DNA of 64,000 nt from Paenibacillus glycinis (lineage in GTDB: Bacteria > Bacillota > Bacilli > Paenibacillales > Paenibacillaceae). The position numbers and the translations under genes were made by a program. Positions 1 to 9,636 of the stretch are shown here, piece after piece (position 1 is the first letter of the stretch; every line of letters starts with the position of its first letter). The notes under the pieces were generated by a model that saw only the letters and a list, made by a program, of their open reading frames with translations, was not told the origin of the DNA and made no database searches. The stretch spans positions 1-64,000 of the forward strand of contig NZ_JAAAMV010000006.1 of NCBI RefSeq assembly GCF_009909185.1, written 5' to 3'.

Positions 1-72
1 ACTCCGCTCGACTTGCATGTATTAGGCACGCCGCCAGCGTTCGTCCTGAGCCAGGATCAAACTCTCCATAAA
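1..72 (-). rRNA. rrs: 16S ribosomal RNA, 5' end only
   Basis: Read on the minus strand, this is the conserved 16S start: GAGAGTTTGATCCTGGCTCA, followed by GACGAACGCTGGCGGCGTGC and the CATGCAAGTCGAGCG segment. The mature 5' end is placed near 72 by analogy with the Bacillus UUUAU-GGAGAG start. The rest of the operon lies to the left of the window. The preceding leader holds the TTGAAAACTGAACAA motif common in Firmicute rRNA leaders. Confidence 0.98.
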
Positions 73-214
73 AGTGGCCGAAGCCATTTTCAGGATGTGC
101 TTGTTAGCTCATCGCTGACTTACATTTAAACCTGTTTGACAGGTCGCTCATTGTTCAGTTTTCAAGGAACAAGTTCTTTTCTCGTATCGCCCATGTCTCA
201 GCGGCGACTTGATT

Positions 215-244
215 AATATATCACATCCGGTCATTCAATTGCAA
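215..244 (-). promoter_or_regulatory. rRNA promoter P2
   Basis: On the minus strand a TTGCAA -35 (239-244) is separated by 18 bp from a TATATT -10 (215-220), with A/T tracts just upstream like an UP element. It lies about 140 bp upstream of the 16S 5' end. Its -10 context ATGTGATATATT nearly repeats that of P1. Confidence 0.75.
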
Positions 245-323
245 GCTTTTTTTTGAAATCTTTTTTCTTGCTTGCTTGCCAACCGTTAGGCTGTTTTCGT
301 GTAACCCGGAGGCGGTAATAAAG

Positions 324-353
324 AATTTATCACATGCCCAATATGTCCGTCAA
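324..353 (-). promoter_or_regulatory. rRNA promoter P1
   Basis: On the minus strand a TTGACG -35 (348-353) is followed after 18 bp by a TAAATT -10 (324-329) in the context ATGTGATAAATT. It sits about 110 bp upstream of P2, the tandem arrangement typical of Bacillus rrn operons. It lies directly downstream of the ygxA terminator. Confidence 0.75.
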
Positions 354-369
354 GCATTTTTTTGAAATC

Positions 370-394
370 AAAAAACGCATGCTTGACGCATGCG
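370..394 (-). terminator. Terminator of ygxA
   Basis: On the minus strand CGCATGC-GTCAA-GCATGCG forms a perfect 7-bp stem followed by TTTTTT. It lies 9 bp after the ygxA stop and insulates ygxA from the rRNA promoters. Confidence 0.85.
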
Positions 395-402
395 CGAAAC
401 GG

Positions 403-1269
403 TTAATGGTACCGGAGCTCCAGCATTTCCATGTCGCCTGCCGTTGGCATGTAGGCAACTTCGCGCACGTAGCCGCGCATGACGAGTTTTTGAAGCAGCA
501 GCGATAAATCCATGTGCAGATCCGCGAGCATCGGATGAAGCTGCAGCTCCATTACGCTCCAAGGTTCCTCGCGGCTTTCCAATATGGTAAAAAGCAGCCC
601 GCACGAGGATTTCATTTTGCTCATCACGGAAAATTCGCAGGCGAGCAAGACGAGCTGCACCCGTTTCTCCAAGGATTCCGGCGATATGGTCAGCTCTTCG
701 TACAATTTATAAATCCCGGGATTGAAACGGCGCATTTGGCGCCAGACCGCAAGCTCGGGATGCACGCCTTCTTCTATAAAGGCGATATGCGCCCAATGAT
801 TGAGCGCTGCCAGCACGTTGCTGTACGCATCAAGCAAGTTGTTGTCTTGAAGGTCTTGCTTCGCCTGCAAGTAAGTCCTTATGAATCCGGCAAACTCGAC
901 CAATTCCTTCTGGCTGCGCAGCGCCGAAGGAAACGAAAGCAGGCTGTCACGCAAATTCGCTAAATAATCATCCCGGTCCAACAGGATTTCCCCCCGAGCA
1001 AGCCATTGTATAATGCTCCGGTTCTCGCCGCCGGTCGTCCATTGCTCCAAAGTATCTGGCGTGACCGTCCGAATTTGCACGCGTTCCCCGTCATAGCTGA
1101 TATGTTCCGTTCCTTCGGCGGCATCCTCGCGTTCGGTCACGATGAGAATAAGCAGATCCAATCCGTCGATCAGCGGATTGTAGGCAAAAGGGTTATCGAT
1201 TGCCGCTAGGCTGATGAGCCCTTCGCGTTGTCCATAGGCGTCTTTGAAATGCGATTTAATGTGCTCCAC
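403..1269 (-). CDS. ygxA: Nucleotidyltransferase-like protein YgxA
   Basis: A 288-residue protein that I recognise as the YgxA family: an N-terminal nucleotidyltransferase-fold part followed by a helical and winged-helix-like C-terminal part. The biochemical function is not established. The recognition rests on the whole sequence and on context: in Bacillus subtilis ygxA sits beside an rRNA operon and close to perR and ygzB, as here. The start is GTG at 1269, preceded by GGGGGA at good spacing. It is transcribed toward the rRNA operon and ends in its own terminator. It is divergent from ygzB across about 140 bp. Confidence 0.85.
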   Translation of the reverse strand: MEHIKSHFKDAYGQREGLISLAAIDNPFAYNPLIDGLDLLILIVTEREDAAEGTEHISYDGERVQIRTVTPDTLEQWTTGGENRSIIQWLARGEILLDRDDYLANLRDSLLSFPSALRSQKELVEFAGFIRTYLQAKQDLQDNNLLDAYSNVLAALNHWAHIAFIEEGVHPELAVWRQMRRFNPGIYKLYEELTISPESLEKRVQLVLLACEFSVMSKMKSSCGLLFTILESREEPWSVMELQLHPMLADLHMDLSLLLQKLVMRGYVREVAYMPTAGDMEMLELRYH

Positions 1270-1410
1270 GTCTATCCCCCGTATAGCTTCATGCTTTCGT
1301 TTAAGCTATAATGATTTCGCAGTTATATAATTCCTTGTTCGACAATGTCCGCCCGTTTTCCTGCCTAAAGTCTTAGAAACAACTGGGAAGTGTCAGAAAG
1401 GATTGAAATC

Positions 1411-1788
1411 ATGTTCGGAAAATCGAGTAAAATTAATGAGTTTCGGCTTTGGGGCTTACTCTTCACCCTGTTCGGAATGGGTCTAATGATATTGGGCACG
1501 GCCGGAATCGTATTTTGGGGACAAGCCGGCAAAGTATTCGCAGCCATCTTCATGGTCATCGGGATGATCGCCATGCTGCTCAGCGTCGGCGTCTATTTCT
1601 GGGCAGGCATGCTCTCGACCAGCGCCACGATCCTTGTATGCCCGGAGTGCAACCGGCACACGAAAATACTCGGCAAAACCGACCGCTGCATGTACTGCAA
1701 AACAAAATTGACGCTCGACCCCAATCAAGCGACCGATCTGGACGATACCGAACCGGCGACGGAAGAAGTCGGACAGCCTCAAACTTGA
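1411..1788 (+). CDS. ygzB: YgzB-like membrane protein (UPF0295)
   Basis: A 125-residue protein with two transmembrane segments (about residues 12-32 and 38-62) and then a small zinc-ribbon-like part with two CxxC pairs (CPEC, CMYC) around residues 74-95. The GMLST, CPxC, TK-LG and LTLDP blocks match Bacillus YgzB, a conserved protein of unknown function encoded beside perR. I chose ATG 1411 because AAAGGA lies 8 nt upstream; an in-frame GTG at 1390 has no good ribosome binding site. The acidic tail (residues 105-125) is variable. Confidence 0.8.
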   Translation: MFGKSSKINEFRLWGLLFTLFGMGLMILGTAGIVFWGQAGKVFAAIFMVIGMIAMLLSVGVYFWAGMLSTSATILVCPECNRHTKILGKTDRCMYCKTKLTLDPNQATDLDDTEPATEEVGQPQT

Positions 1789-1799
1789 CGAACCTCATC

Positions 1800-1845
1800 A
1801 AAAAACGCCTTGCGTGCGGAAGTTTCCGCATGCAAGGCGTTTTTT
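1800..1845. terminator. Bidirectional terminator between ygzB and the GH18 gene
   Basis: A long stem (AACGCCTTGC-TGCGGAA / TTCCGCATGCAAGGCGTT) is flanked by A6 and T6, so it can end both converging genes. Confidence 0.9.
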
Positions 1846-1854
1846 GCTATCCCT

Positions 1855-3582
1855 TTATGGAAGCTGGGTCAAGGATTGATGAATGATGCCCCAAATGTCG
1901 TCGGATTGGAACTGGCGCTGCCAGGTAGCCGCTCCGGCCAGGTGGTACTTTTTCACTAATGCGATTCTTGCTTTGACCGACAAGGAGTCTTCGATCCAGA
2001 TGCGCTGCAATGCGCCGTCCTGCGTATACTCCACGTACCGCTGTCCGGAGTTCGCGTCGTACACGGGTTTCAACCCGCGCTGCTTGATAAGGTTCTGCAC
2101 GGCTTCCATGCCAAGCGTCTTGGACGTCACCACGATCTTGCCGTCCTTGTCCTTCTTCTCCGTCCACTGCCTGGTGTAGAGCGGCATCCCAAGCACGAGC
2201 TTGCCCGGAGGAACGTTATCCTCGATCAATATCTTCTTGACCGATTGCTCGGTCCAGGGCAGGGATGCGACGGAGCCCGATACCGGGCTGGCGGCCCAAT
2301 GTTCGTCGTACGCCATGACCATCATGTAGTCGACGACTTTCCCTAGCGCCTCGCGATCGAAGTACAAAGACCACATCTCGCTGTTGGACTTCGGCGTTAC
2401 GTCGATCGACACGACCACGCCCATCTCATGCATGTACGGCGTTAATTCCCGGACGAACTGCACGAGATTCGCTTTATCTGCCGTGTAGATGTTTTCAAAA
2501 TCAAGGTTGATGCCCTGGAGCTTGTACATTTGGGCAAACGCGGCCATTTGCTGAATCATCTTTAATCGGGTCGCCGCGCTTGCGAGCGCCTTGGTGGTCC
2601 GGTCGGGTTCGAAGCCGTTGCTGAACGATGCCCATACCTGCATATTCTGTTGATGCGCCCAATTAACATAAGCCATGTCGGCCTTGCTTTTGACGTTGCC
2701 GCTGCCGTCCAGAAGCTCGAACCAGGTTGGCGATACGACGTTCACGCCGGCCAGGTCGCCGATGGAAGCCGGGTTCGGCGTCTTGGTATAAACGGCCTCC
2801 CACGTCAGGTTGATTTTGGAGCCGACCGCTTTCCAAGCGGGGTATACGGGCTCGTCCTTTAACGGCTTGATTTGTTCGACTTGCGTCAGGGCAATAGACG
2901 ATTTATCGGCGTAGCCCACGATGCCGTCCGAGCTTTGCACCAAATACCAGTCGTCCTTCTCGCCCCAGATCCTGACTTCTTTCGTCCCCGCCACGCGCTC
3001 GTATATCGGTTCTTTAATCGACGGACCGCGCCGAACCGTCATCTCCCCTTTCGGCTTGGCGCCGAGCTGGACCGCATCGCCGGCAGCCAGAACCGTGACG
3101 ATATTCTGCGCCGCATCGTACTCGACATGAATGCCGAATAGCGTTTCGAGCGGTTCCACGGGTATATACGCCACTTTGTTGACCACCTCGGCCGCGATTC
3201 GCAGCTCGTATGGTTGTTTGTTCAGCTTGGCCGTCAACGTATTCGTCTGCATCCGCAATACCTTGTTCGCCGTCGTCAATACGATGGAGCCCGTCTTGCT
3301 TTCATAATAAACTTCTTCCTTCAAGCCAAGCCGGTCCTGCACGAACGAAATCGGAATCCGAACCTGCTCTCCGTCGATCAATGCGCCATTCGGAATGACT
3401 TCTCCATGGTAAAGCAGCGGATGCTCTTCTCCGTAATCGGGCTTAATGACCGTGTTGTTAGGCGTCAACCGCTGCCAGCCAAGCCATATGACGATGATCA
3501 TGGCCGCCAGCCCGCTTGCAACGACAAGCCATTTCAGCCCGCCGCCGTTCCGGCGTCTGGACCGATACCGTACCGTTTCCAC
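1855..3582 (-). CDS. Membrane-anchored GH18 glycosidase with stalk and SH3 domains
   Basis: A 575-residue protein. Residues 17-38 form a single N-terminal transmembrane anchor. Residues about 60-165 look like a copper-amine-oxidase-type stalk domain, 170-235 like a bacterial SH3 domain (MTVRRGPS, GIVGYAD), and 250-572 like a glycoside hydrolase family 18 TIM barrel with the catalytic GINLDFENI strand (DxE-type motif). GH18 proteins of this layout in spore formers act on peptidoglycan, for example in spore cortex or cell-wall remodelling; the substrate here is inferred. The start is GTG at 3582 with AAAGGAG about 12 nt upstream. It ends at the shared terminator with ygzB. Confidence 0.85.
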   Translation of the reverse strand: METVRYRSRRRNGGGLKWLVVASGLAAMIIVIWLGWQRLTPNNTVIKPDYGEEHPLLYHGEVIPNGALIDGEQVRIPISFVQDRLGLKEEVYYESKTGSIVLTTANKVLRMQTNTLTAKLNKQPYELRIAAEVVNKVAYIPVEPLETLFGIHVEYDAAQNIVTVLAAGDAVQLGAKPKGEMTVRRGPSIKEPIYERVAGTKEVRIWGEKDDWYLVQSSDGIVGYADKSSIALTQVEQIKPLKDEPVYPAWKAVGSKINLTWEAVYTKTPNPASIGDLAGVNVVSPTWFELLDGSGNVKSKADMAYVNWAHQQNMQVWASFSNGFEPDRTTKALASAATRLKMIQQMAAFAQMYKLQGINLDFENIYTADKANLVQFVRELTPYMHEMGVVVSIDVTPKSNSEMWSLYFDREALGKVVDYMMVMAYDEHWAASPVSGSVASLPWTEQSVKKILIEDNVPPGKLVLGMPLYTRQWTEKKDKDGKIVVTSKTLGMEAVQNLIKQRGLKPVYDANSGQRYVEYTQDGALQRIWIEDSLSVKARIALVKKYHLAGAATWQRQFQSDDIWGIIHQSLTQLP

Positions 3583-3629
3583 GTTGCAAAACGACTCCTT
3601 TCAAATATAAACGAAGGTTTCCCGCAAAT

Positions 3630-3672
3630 AAAAAACGCGCATGATGACGTACTTGCTCATCCCTTGCGCGTT
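3630..3672 (-). terminator. Terminator of perR
   Basis: On the minus strand AACGCGCA ... TGCGCGTT pairs, with an inner GATGA/TCATC stem, followed by TTTTTATTT. It lies 33 bp after the perR stop. Confidence 0.8.
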
Positions 3673-3705
3673 CGTTCGATTCATGAATCGGCCTTCTGCT
3701 GCCGG

Positions 3706-4143
3706 TTAGTTCGCCTTGTGTCGCGACGAACAGCCCGCGCATTGCCCGTAGATCTCCATGCGATGGCCTTCCACCGTAAATCCCGTTTCCTGGGAAGCCG
3801 CGATTTCCACTTCCGTCAACGGCGGGTAGTCGAAATCGACGATCGTGCCGCAGGTTCGGCAAATCGCATGGTAATGCTCGGACATATCGGCATCGAATCG
3901 GCTGGAATCGTCCCCGTAGGTCAATTCCTTGATCAATCCCGCTTCAACGAAAAGCCGCAAATTATTGTATATGGTCGCCACGCTCATGCTCGGGAACGAA
4001 GGAGAGAGCGATTTGTAAATTTCGTCTGCAGTCGGATGAGTCAAGGAATGCATGAGAAAACTTAGAATAGCATGACGCTGCGGGGTCATACGGACGCCGG
4101 TACTTTTCAATTGTTCCAAAGCCTGTTCCACGGTCGCACCCAT
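3706..4143 (-). CDS. perR: Fur-family peroxide-stress repressor PerR
   Basis: A 145-residue Fur-family regulator, the same length as Bacillus PerR. Residues 1-80 hold the winged helix (VRMTPQRHAIL, SVATIYNNLRLF). The C-terminal part has the regulatory metal ligands in the PerR pattern (RFDAD, SEHYHAI) and the structural zinc site made of CRTCG and CAGC. PerR represses catalase, peroxiredoxin and metal-homeostasis genes and is inactivated by metal-catalysed histidine oxidation. ATG 4143 was chosen because GGAAAGGA lies about 10 nt upstream; the in-frame ATG at 4179 lacks a site. Neighbours ygxA and ygzB support PerR rather than Fur or Zur. Confidence 0.88.
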   Translation of the reverse strand: MGATVEQALEQLKSTGVRMTPQRHAILSFLMHSLTHPTADEIYKSLSPSFPSMSVATIYNNLRLFVEAGLIKELTYGDDSSRFDADMSEHYHAICRTCGTIVDFDYPPLTEVEIAASQETGFTVEGHRMEIYGQCAGCSSRHKAN

Positions 4144-4224
4144 GCCCAACACGTCCTTTCCGCGATAGTTTAGAACCATTGTACGTGGATCGTTTTCAAT
4201 TTGTCAATGAAAGCGGAAATCCTT

Positions 4225-6120
4225 TTATGGCTTGTAACGATTTACCTCGATGCTGCTGTTGGCGTCAATGTTGATGCGATACGTACCGTCGCCGATGCTC
4301 CCGCGAATCGTTTTCTTATTGACGTTGAGCGGCAAATCGCTGGTTATATCGCCGAATGTCACGGAACCGTTAACGGAATAGTTGCCGAATTCGGGTATCC
4401 GGACATGAATTTCGCCGATGGAGCTGTCAATGTCCCAGTCTCCGCCCACGACGCTGCAGGTCACGTTAATGTCGCCGTTCAACGTATCCGCCCTTATTGC
4501 ACCCAGGGCTTCCTTAATGCCGATTTGGCCGTTCTTGGTATCCGTGTCGACGTCGCCCGAGACTCGTTGCAGATCTATGCTGCCGCTCAACGTCGATCCA
4601 TCGAAGCTGCCGGTAATGTCCGAAGCTTTCATATCGCCGTTATACGCGTTCAGCTTCGCGTCTCCGTCCAATGATGTCGCGGTAATGCTGCCGTTCTTGG
4701 TCTCGGCATCCACGCGACCCTGAATCCGGTTAACGGTGATCTCGCCCGACGTCACCTTGATGGTCAAGCCTCCGTGAAGCATCAAATCCGCGACATCGAC
4801 GGAGCCGTTGACGGTCCCGACGTAAAGCTCGCCAGCAGGAGGTTTTACATTAGTATACGAATTATTCGCCCCCGAAGTTTCAGGCTCCCCTGTCTCCCCG
4901 CCGCTCGTCGTATTCGTGGATGAATCGATTGCGTCGACGGATTGATTCTCGGAAAGGTCGTCATTGGGAACCGGAGGATGAAACTTCGTCCCGAACGAGG
5001 AATCGGCCGGAATCGTGACTATCATATTCATACGCGGCTTTCGTTCCCCGTTAGTACCGTACGGGCGGCCGACCGCTTTAATTTCGACTTTGGCGCCGCC
5101 GTTCACTTCCACCGTCGACTTCTCGGCCGTATTGTCCGCCTCGGCTTTATCCGCCGAGTCCACCCACATCACGGTCTCGACGACGATCTCGTCCACATCG
5201 CCCTGCTTCACGCTTACGCTGCCGTTCGCGTTGTCGATCGCAATGCTCGTCGTTTCCGGCAGCAAGGGCTGATGTATCGCGTCTTTGTCGTAACGAAAGC
5301 CTTTCTCTTCGCCGAACCCGCTCGTTCCCGTCAGATTTACCTTGAATTCGTCCAGCCACTTGAATGGCATGGCGGCGTACTGCGTAACGGCGAATGCCGT
5401 AATCGCGACGATGGCTGCCAGGAAAGCGCCGCCGACGTCAAAGGAAGGCCGTCCGGAGGTTCTTCGGTAGACGAGGCTGACCACGACGATTTCGATGCCG
5501 AGCAGCACGAATGCGGCCGGCCACCATTGACCCAGCAGGCCGATGTCGTTCCGGCCCCGAATCTGATCCCACAGCAGCAGACCGCCTACCGCGATCAACA
5601 CGGCTGCCGCCGTAAAACGCCCCATTTTGAACATGGCCTTCTTCCTCCTTAACGACAGAATCATGAGCCCCAGAGCAAGCAGCAGCAAGCTTGGCGCATA
5701 AGTCCCGAACGATGCGATGGGCAGGGAGAAGTCCAAGGACTTCTGCACGAGAATCATGAGCATGCAAGCCAACGCGATCGCGGAGATTCCCTGCAACACG
5801 ACCGCCAGTCCCGTTCCGTTCGCTTCCGCCGGCGTCTCCCCGTCCAGCATGTCTCTACGGATCTTCGATGCCAGCTGCAGCGCGCCAAAGACGCTGTAAA
5901 ACCAAAAGCAAGGCACGCCTAAGCCCAGGAAAATGATAAACAAGGCGAATCGCCCGCCGCCTTCATCCGCCAAGCGGATCATCGCCGCGATATCGGTCAG
6001 CGTCCCGAGCAGCAGGAGCAGCCCCGCCGCAGGCTTGCCCAGGAGCATATGCCCGCCTCCGGGAACCAGAAAAGCAAGCAGAGGCGCCAGGGTCGTCTTG
6101 GTTTTCGAGTTATTGCGCAT
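4225..6120 (-). CDS. Membrane protein with C-terminal DUF4097-type adhesin domain
   Basis: A 631-residue protein. Residues about 10-265 contain six or so transmembrane segments in small-membrane-domain style (PGGGHMLLGKPAAGLLLL near the start). Residues about 285-630 are an extracellular, Asp/Gly/Ser-rich part built of short beta repeats of the form TKNGSI or TLNGDINV, typical of the DUF4097 putative-adhesin/LiaG-like fold. The role is unknown; related proteins are associated with envelope stress. ATG 6120 is chosen because AGGAGG lies 6 nt upstream; ATG 6147 precedes that site. A low-complexity Thr/Ser/Asn stretch sits near residues 410-440. Confidence 0.7.
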   Translation of the reverse strand: MRNNSKTKTTLAPLLAFLVPGGGHMLLGKPAAGLLLLLGTLTDIAAMIRLADEGGGRFALFIIFLGLGVPCFWFYSVFGALQLASKIRRDMLDGETPAEANGTGLAVVLQGISAIALACMLMILVQKSLDFSLPIASFGTYAPSLLLLALGLMILSLRRKKAMFKMGRFTAAAVLIAVGGLLLWDQIRGRNDIGLLGQWWPAAFVLLGIEIVVVSLVYRRTSGRPSFDVGGAFLAAIVAITAFAVTQYAAMPFKWLDEFKVNLTGTSGFGEEKGFRYDKDAIHQPLLPETTSIAIDNANGSVSVKQGDVDEIVVETVMWVDSADKAEADNTAEKSTVEVNGGAKVEIKAVGRPYGTNGERKPRMNMIVTIPADSSFGTKFHPPVPNDDLSENQSVDAIDSSTNTTSGGETGEPETSGANNSYTNVKPPAGELYVGTVNGSVDVADLMLHGGLTIKVTSGEITVNRIQGRVDAETKNGSITATSLDGDAKLNAYNGDMKASDITGSFDGSTLSGSIDLQRVSGDVDTDTKNGQIGIKEALGAIRADTLNGDINVTCSVVGGDWDIDSSIGEIHVRIPEFGNYSVNGSVTFGDITSDLPLNVNKKTIRGSIGDGTYRINIDANSSIEVNRYKP

Positions 6121-6180
6121 GGGCGGCCTCCTAACGGGAACAGTCATTTATCCATATTGTAACATATTCCGAAAGCAGCA

Positions 6181-6216
6181 AAGAGGCATGGCCGCTTGCG
6201 GGCGGACATGCCTCTT
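6181..6216 (-). terminator. Terminator of the gatCAB operon
   Basis: On the minus strand AAGAGGCATG-CCG ... CGG-CATGCCTCTT forms a long hairpin followed by a T-rich tract, 17 bp after the gatB stop. Confidence 0.8.
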
Positions 6217-6232
6217 CTGCATGGAACGAAAC

Positions 6233-7675
6233 TTATTGGTTGAGGCGCGCGAGCAGCAGCTTGTTGACCAGCGCCGGGTTCGCTTTGCCTTTCGTTTCTT
6301 TCATGACTTGGCCGACCAGGAAGCCGATGGCCTTCTCTTTGCCGGCTTTGAAATCCTCGACGGATTGCGGGTTCGCGCTTACGATCCGATCGACGACTTC
6401 GGCGATCGCGCCTTCGTCGCTGATCTGGACGAGCCCCTGTTCTTCGACGATTTGCTGCGGACGCTTGCCGGTCTCCAGCATTTCCTTGAAGACGGTCTTG
6501 GCGATCTTGCTGCTGATCGTGCCTTTCTCCATGAGACCGATCATCTCGCCGAGGCCTTGGCCCGTAAGCTTGATGCTTTCGAGATCCAGGCCGCCTGCGT
6601 TCAGATAGCCGAGCAGATCGCCCATGATCCAGTTCGACACCGACTTGGCGTCCTTCGTGTACTGCAGGCTTTCCTCGAAGAAATCCGCCAGCTTCTTGGA
6701 CGCGGTAATGACTTCCGCATCGTAAGAAGGCAACCCGAAGTCGGCCGTGTACCGGGCTTTGCGCGCATCCGGAAGCTCCGGAATGGACGCGCGGACGCGG
6801 GCTTTCCACTCGTCGTCGATGTGGATCTGCACGAGGTCCGGGTCCGGGAAGTAGCGATAGTCATGCGCTTCTTCCTTGCTGCGCATCGTGAACGTCTTGC
6901 CCTGCGTCTCGTCCCAACGCCGCGTCTCCTGCACGACCTTGCCGCCGCCGTCGAGAATGTCGGCCTGCCGCATCTCTTCGTATTCCAAACCGCGCTGAAC
7001 GCCGCGGAAGGAGTTCATGTTCTTCAGCTCCGCGCGTGTGCCGAACTGCTCTTGGCCGTAAGGACGAATGCTGATATTGGCGTCGCAGCGCAGCGAGCCT
7101 TCTTCCATCTTCACGTCCGACACTTCGCAGTACAGCATGATGGCTTTGAGCTTCTCCAAGTACGCCTTCGCTTCCTCGGGGGTACGGATATCCGGTTCGG
7201 ACACGATCTCCACGAGCGGCGTTCCGACGCGGTTGAAATCGACCAGGGAGCCGAAGCCGCCGTCGATATGCGTGAGCTTGCCGGCATCTTCCTCCAAGTG
7301 AAGACGCGTGATCCCGATGCGCTTCGTCTGACCGTTCACCTCGATGTCGATCCAGCCATGCTCGCCGACGGGCTTGTCGAATTGGGAGATTTGATAGGCC
7401 TTGGGCGAATCGGGGTAGAAATAGTTTTTCCGGTCGAACTTGCTGATGTCCGCGATCTGGCAGTTGAGCGCCATCGCCGCTTTCATCGCGTATTCGAGCG
7501 CTTGGCGGTTCAAAACCGGCAGCACGCCGGGATGTCCGAGACAGACCGGACATGTATGGGAGTTCGGCGGCGCGCCGAAGGACGTGGAGCATCCGCAGAA
7601 GATCTTGCTCTTCGTGTGGAGCTCGACGTGCACTTCCAGCCCGACGACCGTTTCGTATTTATTCGGTTCAAACAT
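6233..7675 (-). CDS. gatB: Asp-tRNA(Asn)/Glu-tRNA(Gln) amidotransferase subunit B
   Basis: A 480-residue protein with the GatB signature ([20 protein letters not shown] near the N-terminus, then CPVCLGHPG and [11 protein letters not shown]) and a C-terminal YqeY-like helical domain (residues about 330-478) that binds tRNA. It is the kinase/transamidation-coupling subunit of the GatCAB complex that converts mischarged Glu-tRNA(Gln) and Asp-tRNA(Asn). It is the last gene of gatC-gatA-gatB; ATG 7675 follows GGAGGG, 29 bp after the gatA stop. The length is normal. Confidence 0.97.
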   Translation of the reverse strand: MFEPNKYETVVGLEVHVELHTKSKIFCGCSTSFGAPPNSHTCPVCLGHPGVLPVLNRQALEYAMKAAMALNCQIADISKFDRKNYFYPDSPKAYQISQFDKPVGEHGWIDIEVNGQTKRIGITRLHLEEDAGKLTHIDGGFGSLVDFNRVGTPLVEIVSEPDIRTPEEAKAYLEKLKAIMLYCEVSDVKMEEGSLRCDANISIRPYGQEQFGTRAELKNMNSFRGVQRGLEYEEMRQADILDGGGKVVQETRRWDETQGKTFTMRSKEEAHDYRYFPDPDLVQIHIDDEWKARVRASIPELPDARKARYTADFGLPSYDAEVITASKKLADFFEESLQYTKDAKSVSNWIMGDLLGYLNAGGLDLESIKLTGQGLGEMIGLMEKGTISSKIAKTVFKEMLETGKRPQQIVEEQGLVQISDEGAIAEVVDRIVSANPQSVEDFKAGKEKAIGFLVGQVMKETKGKANPALVNKLLLARLNQ

Positions 7676-7704
7676 GGTTTCGCCCTCCTGCTTCTAGCCG
7701 TCCG

Positions 7705-9162
7705 CTACAGCTGCGGACGCTGTTTATGATGCTCGGTATGCTGCTCGTACGCATGCGCGGCGCGCAGCACCGTTCGCTCGTCGAACGCCTTGCCGATGAT
7801 TTGCAGGCCGATCGGAAGACCGTCCGCGAAACCGCACGGCACGCTGATCGCGGGCACTCCCGCCAAGCTTACCGGAATCGTGCAAATATCGTTCAAATAC
7901 ATCGTCAGCGGGTCGCCGACCTGCTCGCCGATCGGGAATGCCGTCGTCGGCGCCGTCGGTCCGACGATCAGATCGAAGTCCTTGAACACGTTGTCGAAAT
8001 CCTGCTTGATCAGCGTGCGCACTTTCTGAGCCTTCAAATAATAAGCGTCGTAATAGCCAGAGCTGAGCGCGTAGGTGCCGAGCATGATGCGGCGCTTCAC
8101 TTCTTGGCCGAAGCCTTGGCTGCGCGACTTGCGGTACAAGTCGAGCAGGTTGTCCGGATTGTCCGCGCGCACGCCGTAACGGACGCCGTCGAATCGGGCC
8201 AGGTTCGAAGAGGCTTCCGACGAAGCCAGCAGGTAATACGTCGCAACCGCGTATTCCGTATGCGGCAGGGACACTTCTTCCCAGGTCGCGCCGAGGCTCT
8301 CGAATTGCTTGAGGGCGGCGACAACCGCCTCTTTCACTTTCGGGTCGATGCCTTGTCCCAAGTATTCCTTCGGCACGCCGATGCGCAGCCCTTTCACGTC
8401 GCCGCTGAGCGCGCTGACATAATCGGGAATCTCCACGTTCGCCGACGTGGAGTCGTTGCCGTCGTATCCGGCGATCGCCTGCAGCACGTAAGCCGAGTCT
8501 TCCACGTTCTTCGTCAGCGGACCGATCTGGTCGAGCGAAGAGGCAAATGCCACGAGGCCGTAGCGGGATACGAGGCCGTAAGTCGGCTTGAGGCCGACGA
8601 TGCCGCAGTATGCCGCCGGTTGGCGGATGGAGCCGCCGGTATCGGAGCCCAGTGCGAAATAGACTTGTCCCGCCGCGACGGAAGCCGCAGAACCGCCGCT
8701 CGAGCCGCCTGGCACGTAATCCGTGTTCCACGGGTTGCGCGTCGGATGGAAGCTGGAGTTCTCGTTGGAACCGCCCATCGCGAACTCGTCCATGTTCAGC
8801 TTGCCGATGGTGACCGACTGCGCGGCCTTCAGCTTCTTCGTAACCGTCGCGTCGTAGATCGGGTCGTAGTTGCGCAGGAATTGGCTGGCGCAGGTCGTGA
8901 GCAAGCCTTCCGTCACGATATTATCCTTGATCCCGGCCGGCAGGCCGAACAGGATGCCCTGTTCCCCGCCCCCGGCGATCGCCCGGTCCAGCTCGGCAGC
9001 CGCGGCGCGGGCGCCCTCCTCGTTCAAGGTCAAGAACGCTTGAATGGATGCATCCGTGGCGGCAATGCGCGAATAGGAAGCGTCCACCAGATCGGCGACC
9101 GACAGTTCTTTCGTTCTCAATTGATTATGTATTTCCTGCAGGCGTAAATCGAAAAGTGCCAA
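7705..9162 (-). CDS. gatA: Asp-tRNA(Asn)/Glu-tRNA(Gln) amidotransferase subunit A
   Basis: A 485-residue amidase-signature protein. The catalytic Ser-cisSer-Lys set is visible: Lys in AGIKDNI (about residue 78), the serines in [15 protein letters not shown] and in [12 protein letters not shown] (about residues 153-178). It releases ammonia from glutamine for GatB. TTG 9162 is the likely start, with GGGAGGA about 8 nt upstream. It is between gatC and gatB in one operon. Confidence 0.97.
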   Translation of the reverse strand: MALFDLRLQEIHNQLRTKELSVADLVDASYSRIAATDASIQAFLTLNEEGARAAAAELDRAIAGGGEQGILFGLPAGIKDNIVTEGLLTTCASQFLRNYDPIYDATVTKKLKAAQSVTIGKLNMDEFAMGGSNENSSFHPTRNPWNTDYVPGGSSGGSAASVAAGQVYFALGSDTGGSIRQPAAYCGIVGLKPTYGLVSRYGLVAFASSLDQIGPLTKNVEDSAYVLQAIAGYDGNDSTSANVEIPDYVSALSGDVKGLRIGVPKEYLGQGIDPKVKEAVVAALKQFESLGATWEEVSLPHTEYAVATYYLLASSEASSNLARFDGVRYGVRADNPDNLLDLYRKSRSQGFGQEVKRRIMLGTYALSSGYYDAYYLKAQKVRTLIKQDFDNVFKDFDLIVGPTAPTTAFPIGEQVGDPLTMYLNDICTIPVSLAGVPAISVPCGFADGLPIGLQIIGKAFDERTVLRAAHAYEQHTEHHKQRPQL

Positions 9163-9198
9163 CAGCCGTTCCTCCCTTCGTATCCTTGCAAATCGAAT

Positions 9199-9486
9199 TT
9201 ATTCCAGTACGGCCGGCACCTTGAACTGGCCGTCTTCATCGTCGGGCGCATTGCGCAGCGCGGTCTCGTTGGCAACCGACTCGCGGATCGCGTCTTCGCG
9301 CATGACGTTGCGCACCGGCAGCACGTGGGTAGTCGGTTCAACGTCGTCGGTTTGCAGCTCGTTCAGCTTCTCCGCGTATTTCAAGATCGCGTTCAGTTGT
9401 CCGGCGAATTGCTCCTTCTCCTGCTCGGAGAGCTCCAGCCGGGCCAGGTTGGCCACATGCTCAACATCCTTGATCGAAATGCTCAT
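9199..9486 (-). CDS. gatC: Asp-tRNA(Asn)/Glu-tRNA(Gln) amidotransferase subunit C
   Basis: A 95-residue protein with the GatC pattern: ISIKDVEHVANLARLELSE at the N-terminus, then LNELQTDDVEPTTHVLP and MREDAIRES. GatC stabilises the GatA-GatB interface. ATG 9486 follows GGAAAGGA at 11 nt; an upstream in-frame start at 9522 would place that site inside the gene. It is the first gene of the operon, preceded by a TATAAT promoter. Confidence 0.95.
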   Translation of the reverse strand: MSISIKDVEHVANLARLELSEQEKEQFAGQLNAILKYAEKLNELQTDDVEPTTHVLPVRNVMREDAIRESVANETALRNAPDDEDGQFKVPAVLE

Positions 9487-9531
9487 CTCTCGTGTCCCGT
9501 CCTTTCCAACCAAATTGCACACATTCTACCT

Positions 9532-9561
9532 ATTATAACGCAAGGCTTGAATCAAACTCAA
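9532..9561 (-). promoter_or_regulatory. Promoter of gatCAB
   Basis: On the minus strand TTGAGT (9556-9561) is followed after 18 bp by a perfect TATAAT (9532-9537), 45 bp upstream of the gatC start. Confidence 0.7.
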
Positions 9562-9636
9562 TGCAAATGCGCAGGGGCGCGCCCGGACCGCTGACGCGAG
9601 ATTCGACCGCCGCTTATGCCTATCGCCGTTCGATAA

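Noticed and set aside
1310-1345. TTATATAATT stretch resembling a Per box between ygxA and ygzB
   Set aside because: Too few matches to the PerR consensus TTATAATnATTATAA to support a call.
5933-7729. Long plus-strand frame opposite gatB
   Set aside because: It is the antisense shadow of a high-GC gene: Arg/Ala/Val-rich, no ribosome binding site, no family resemblance.
7552-9147. Long plus-strand frame opposite gatA
   Set aside because: Antisense shadow of gatA, with Arg/Ala/His-biased composition and no start signal.
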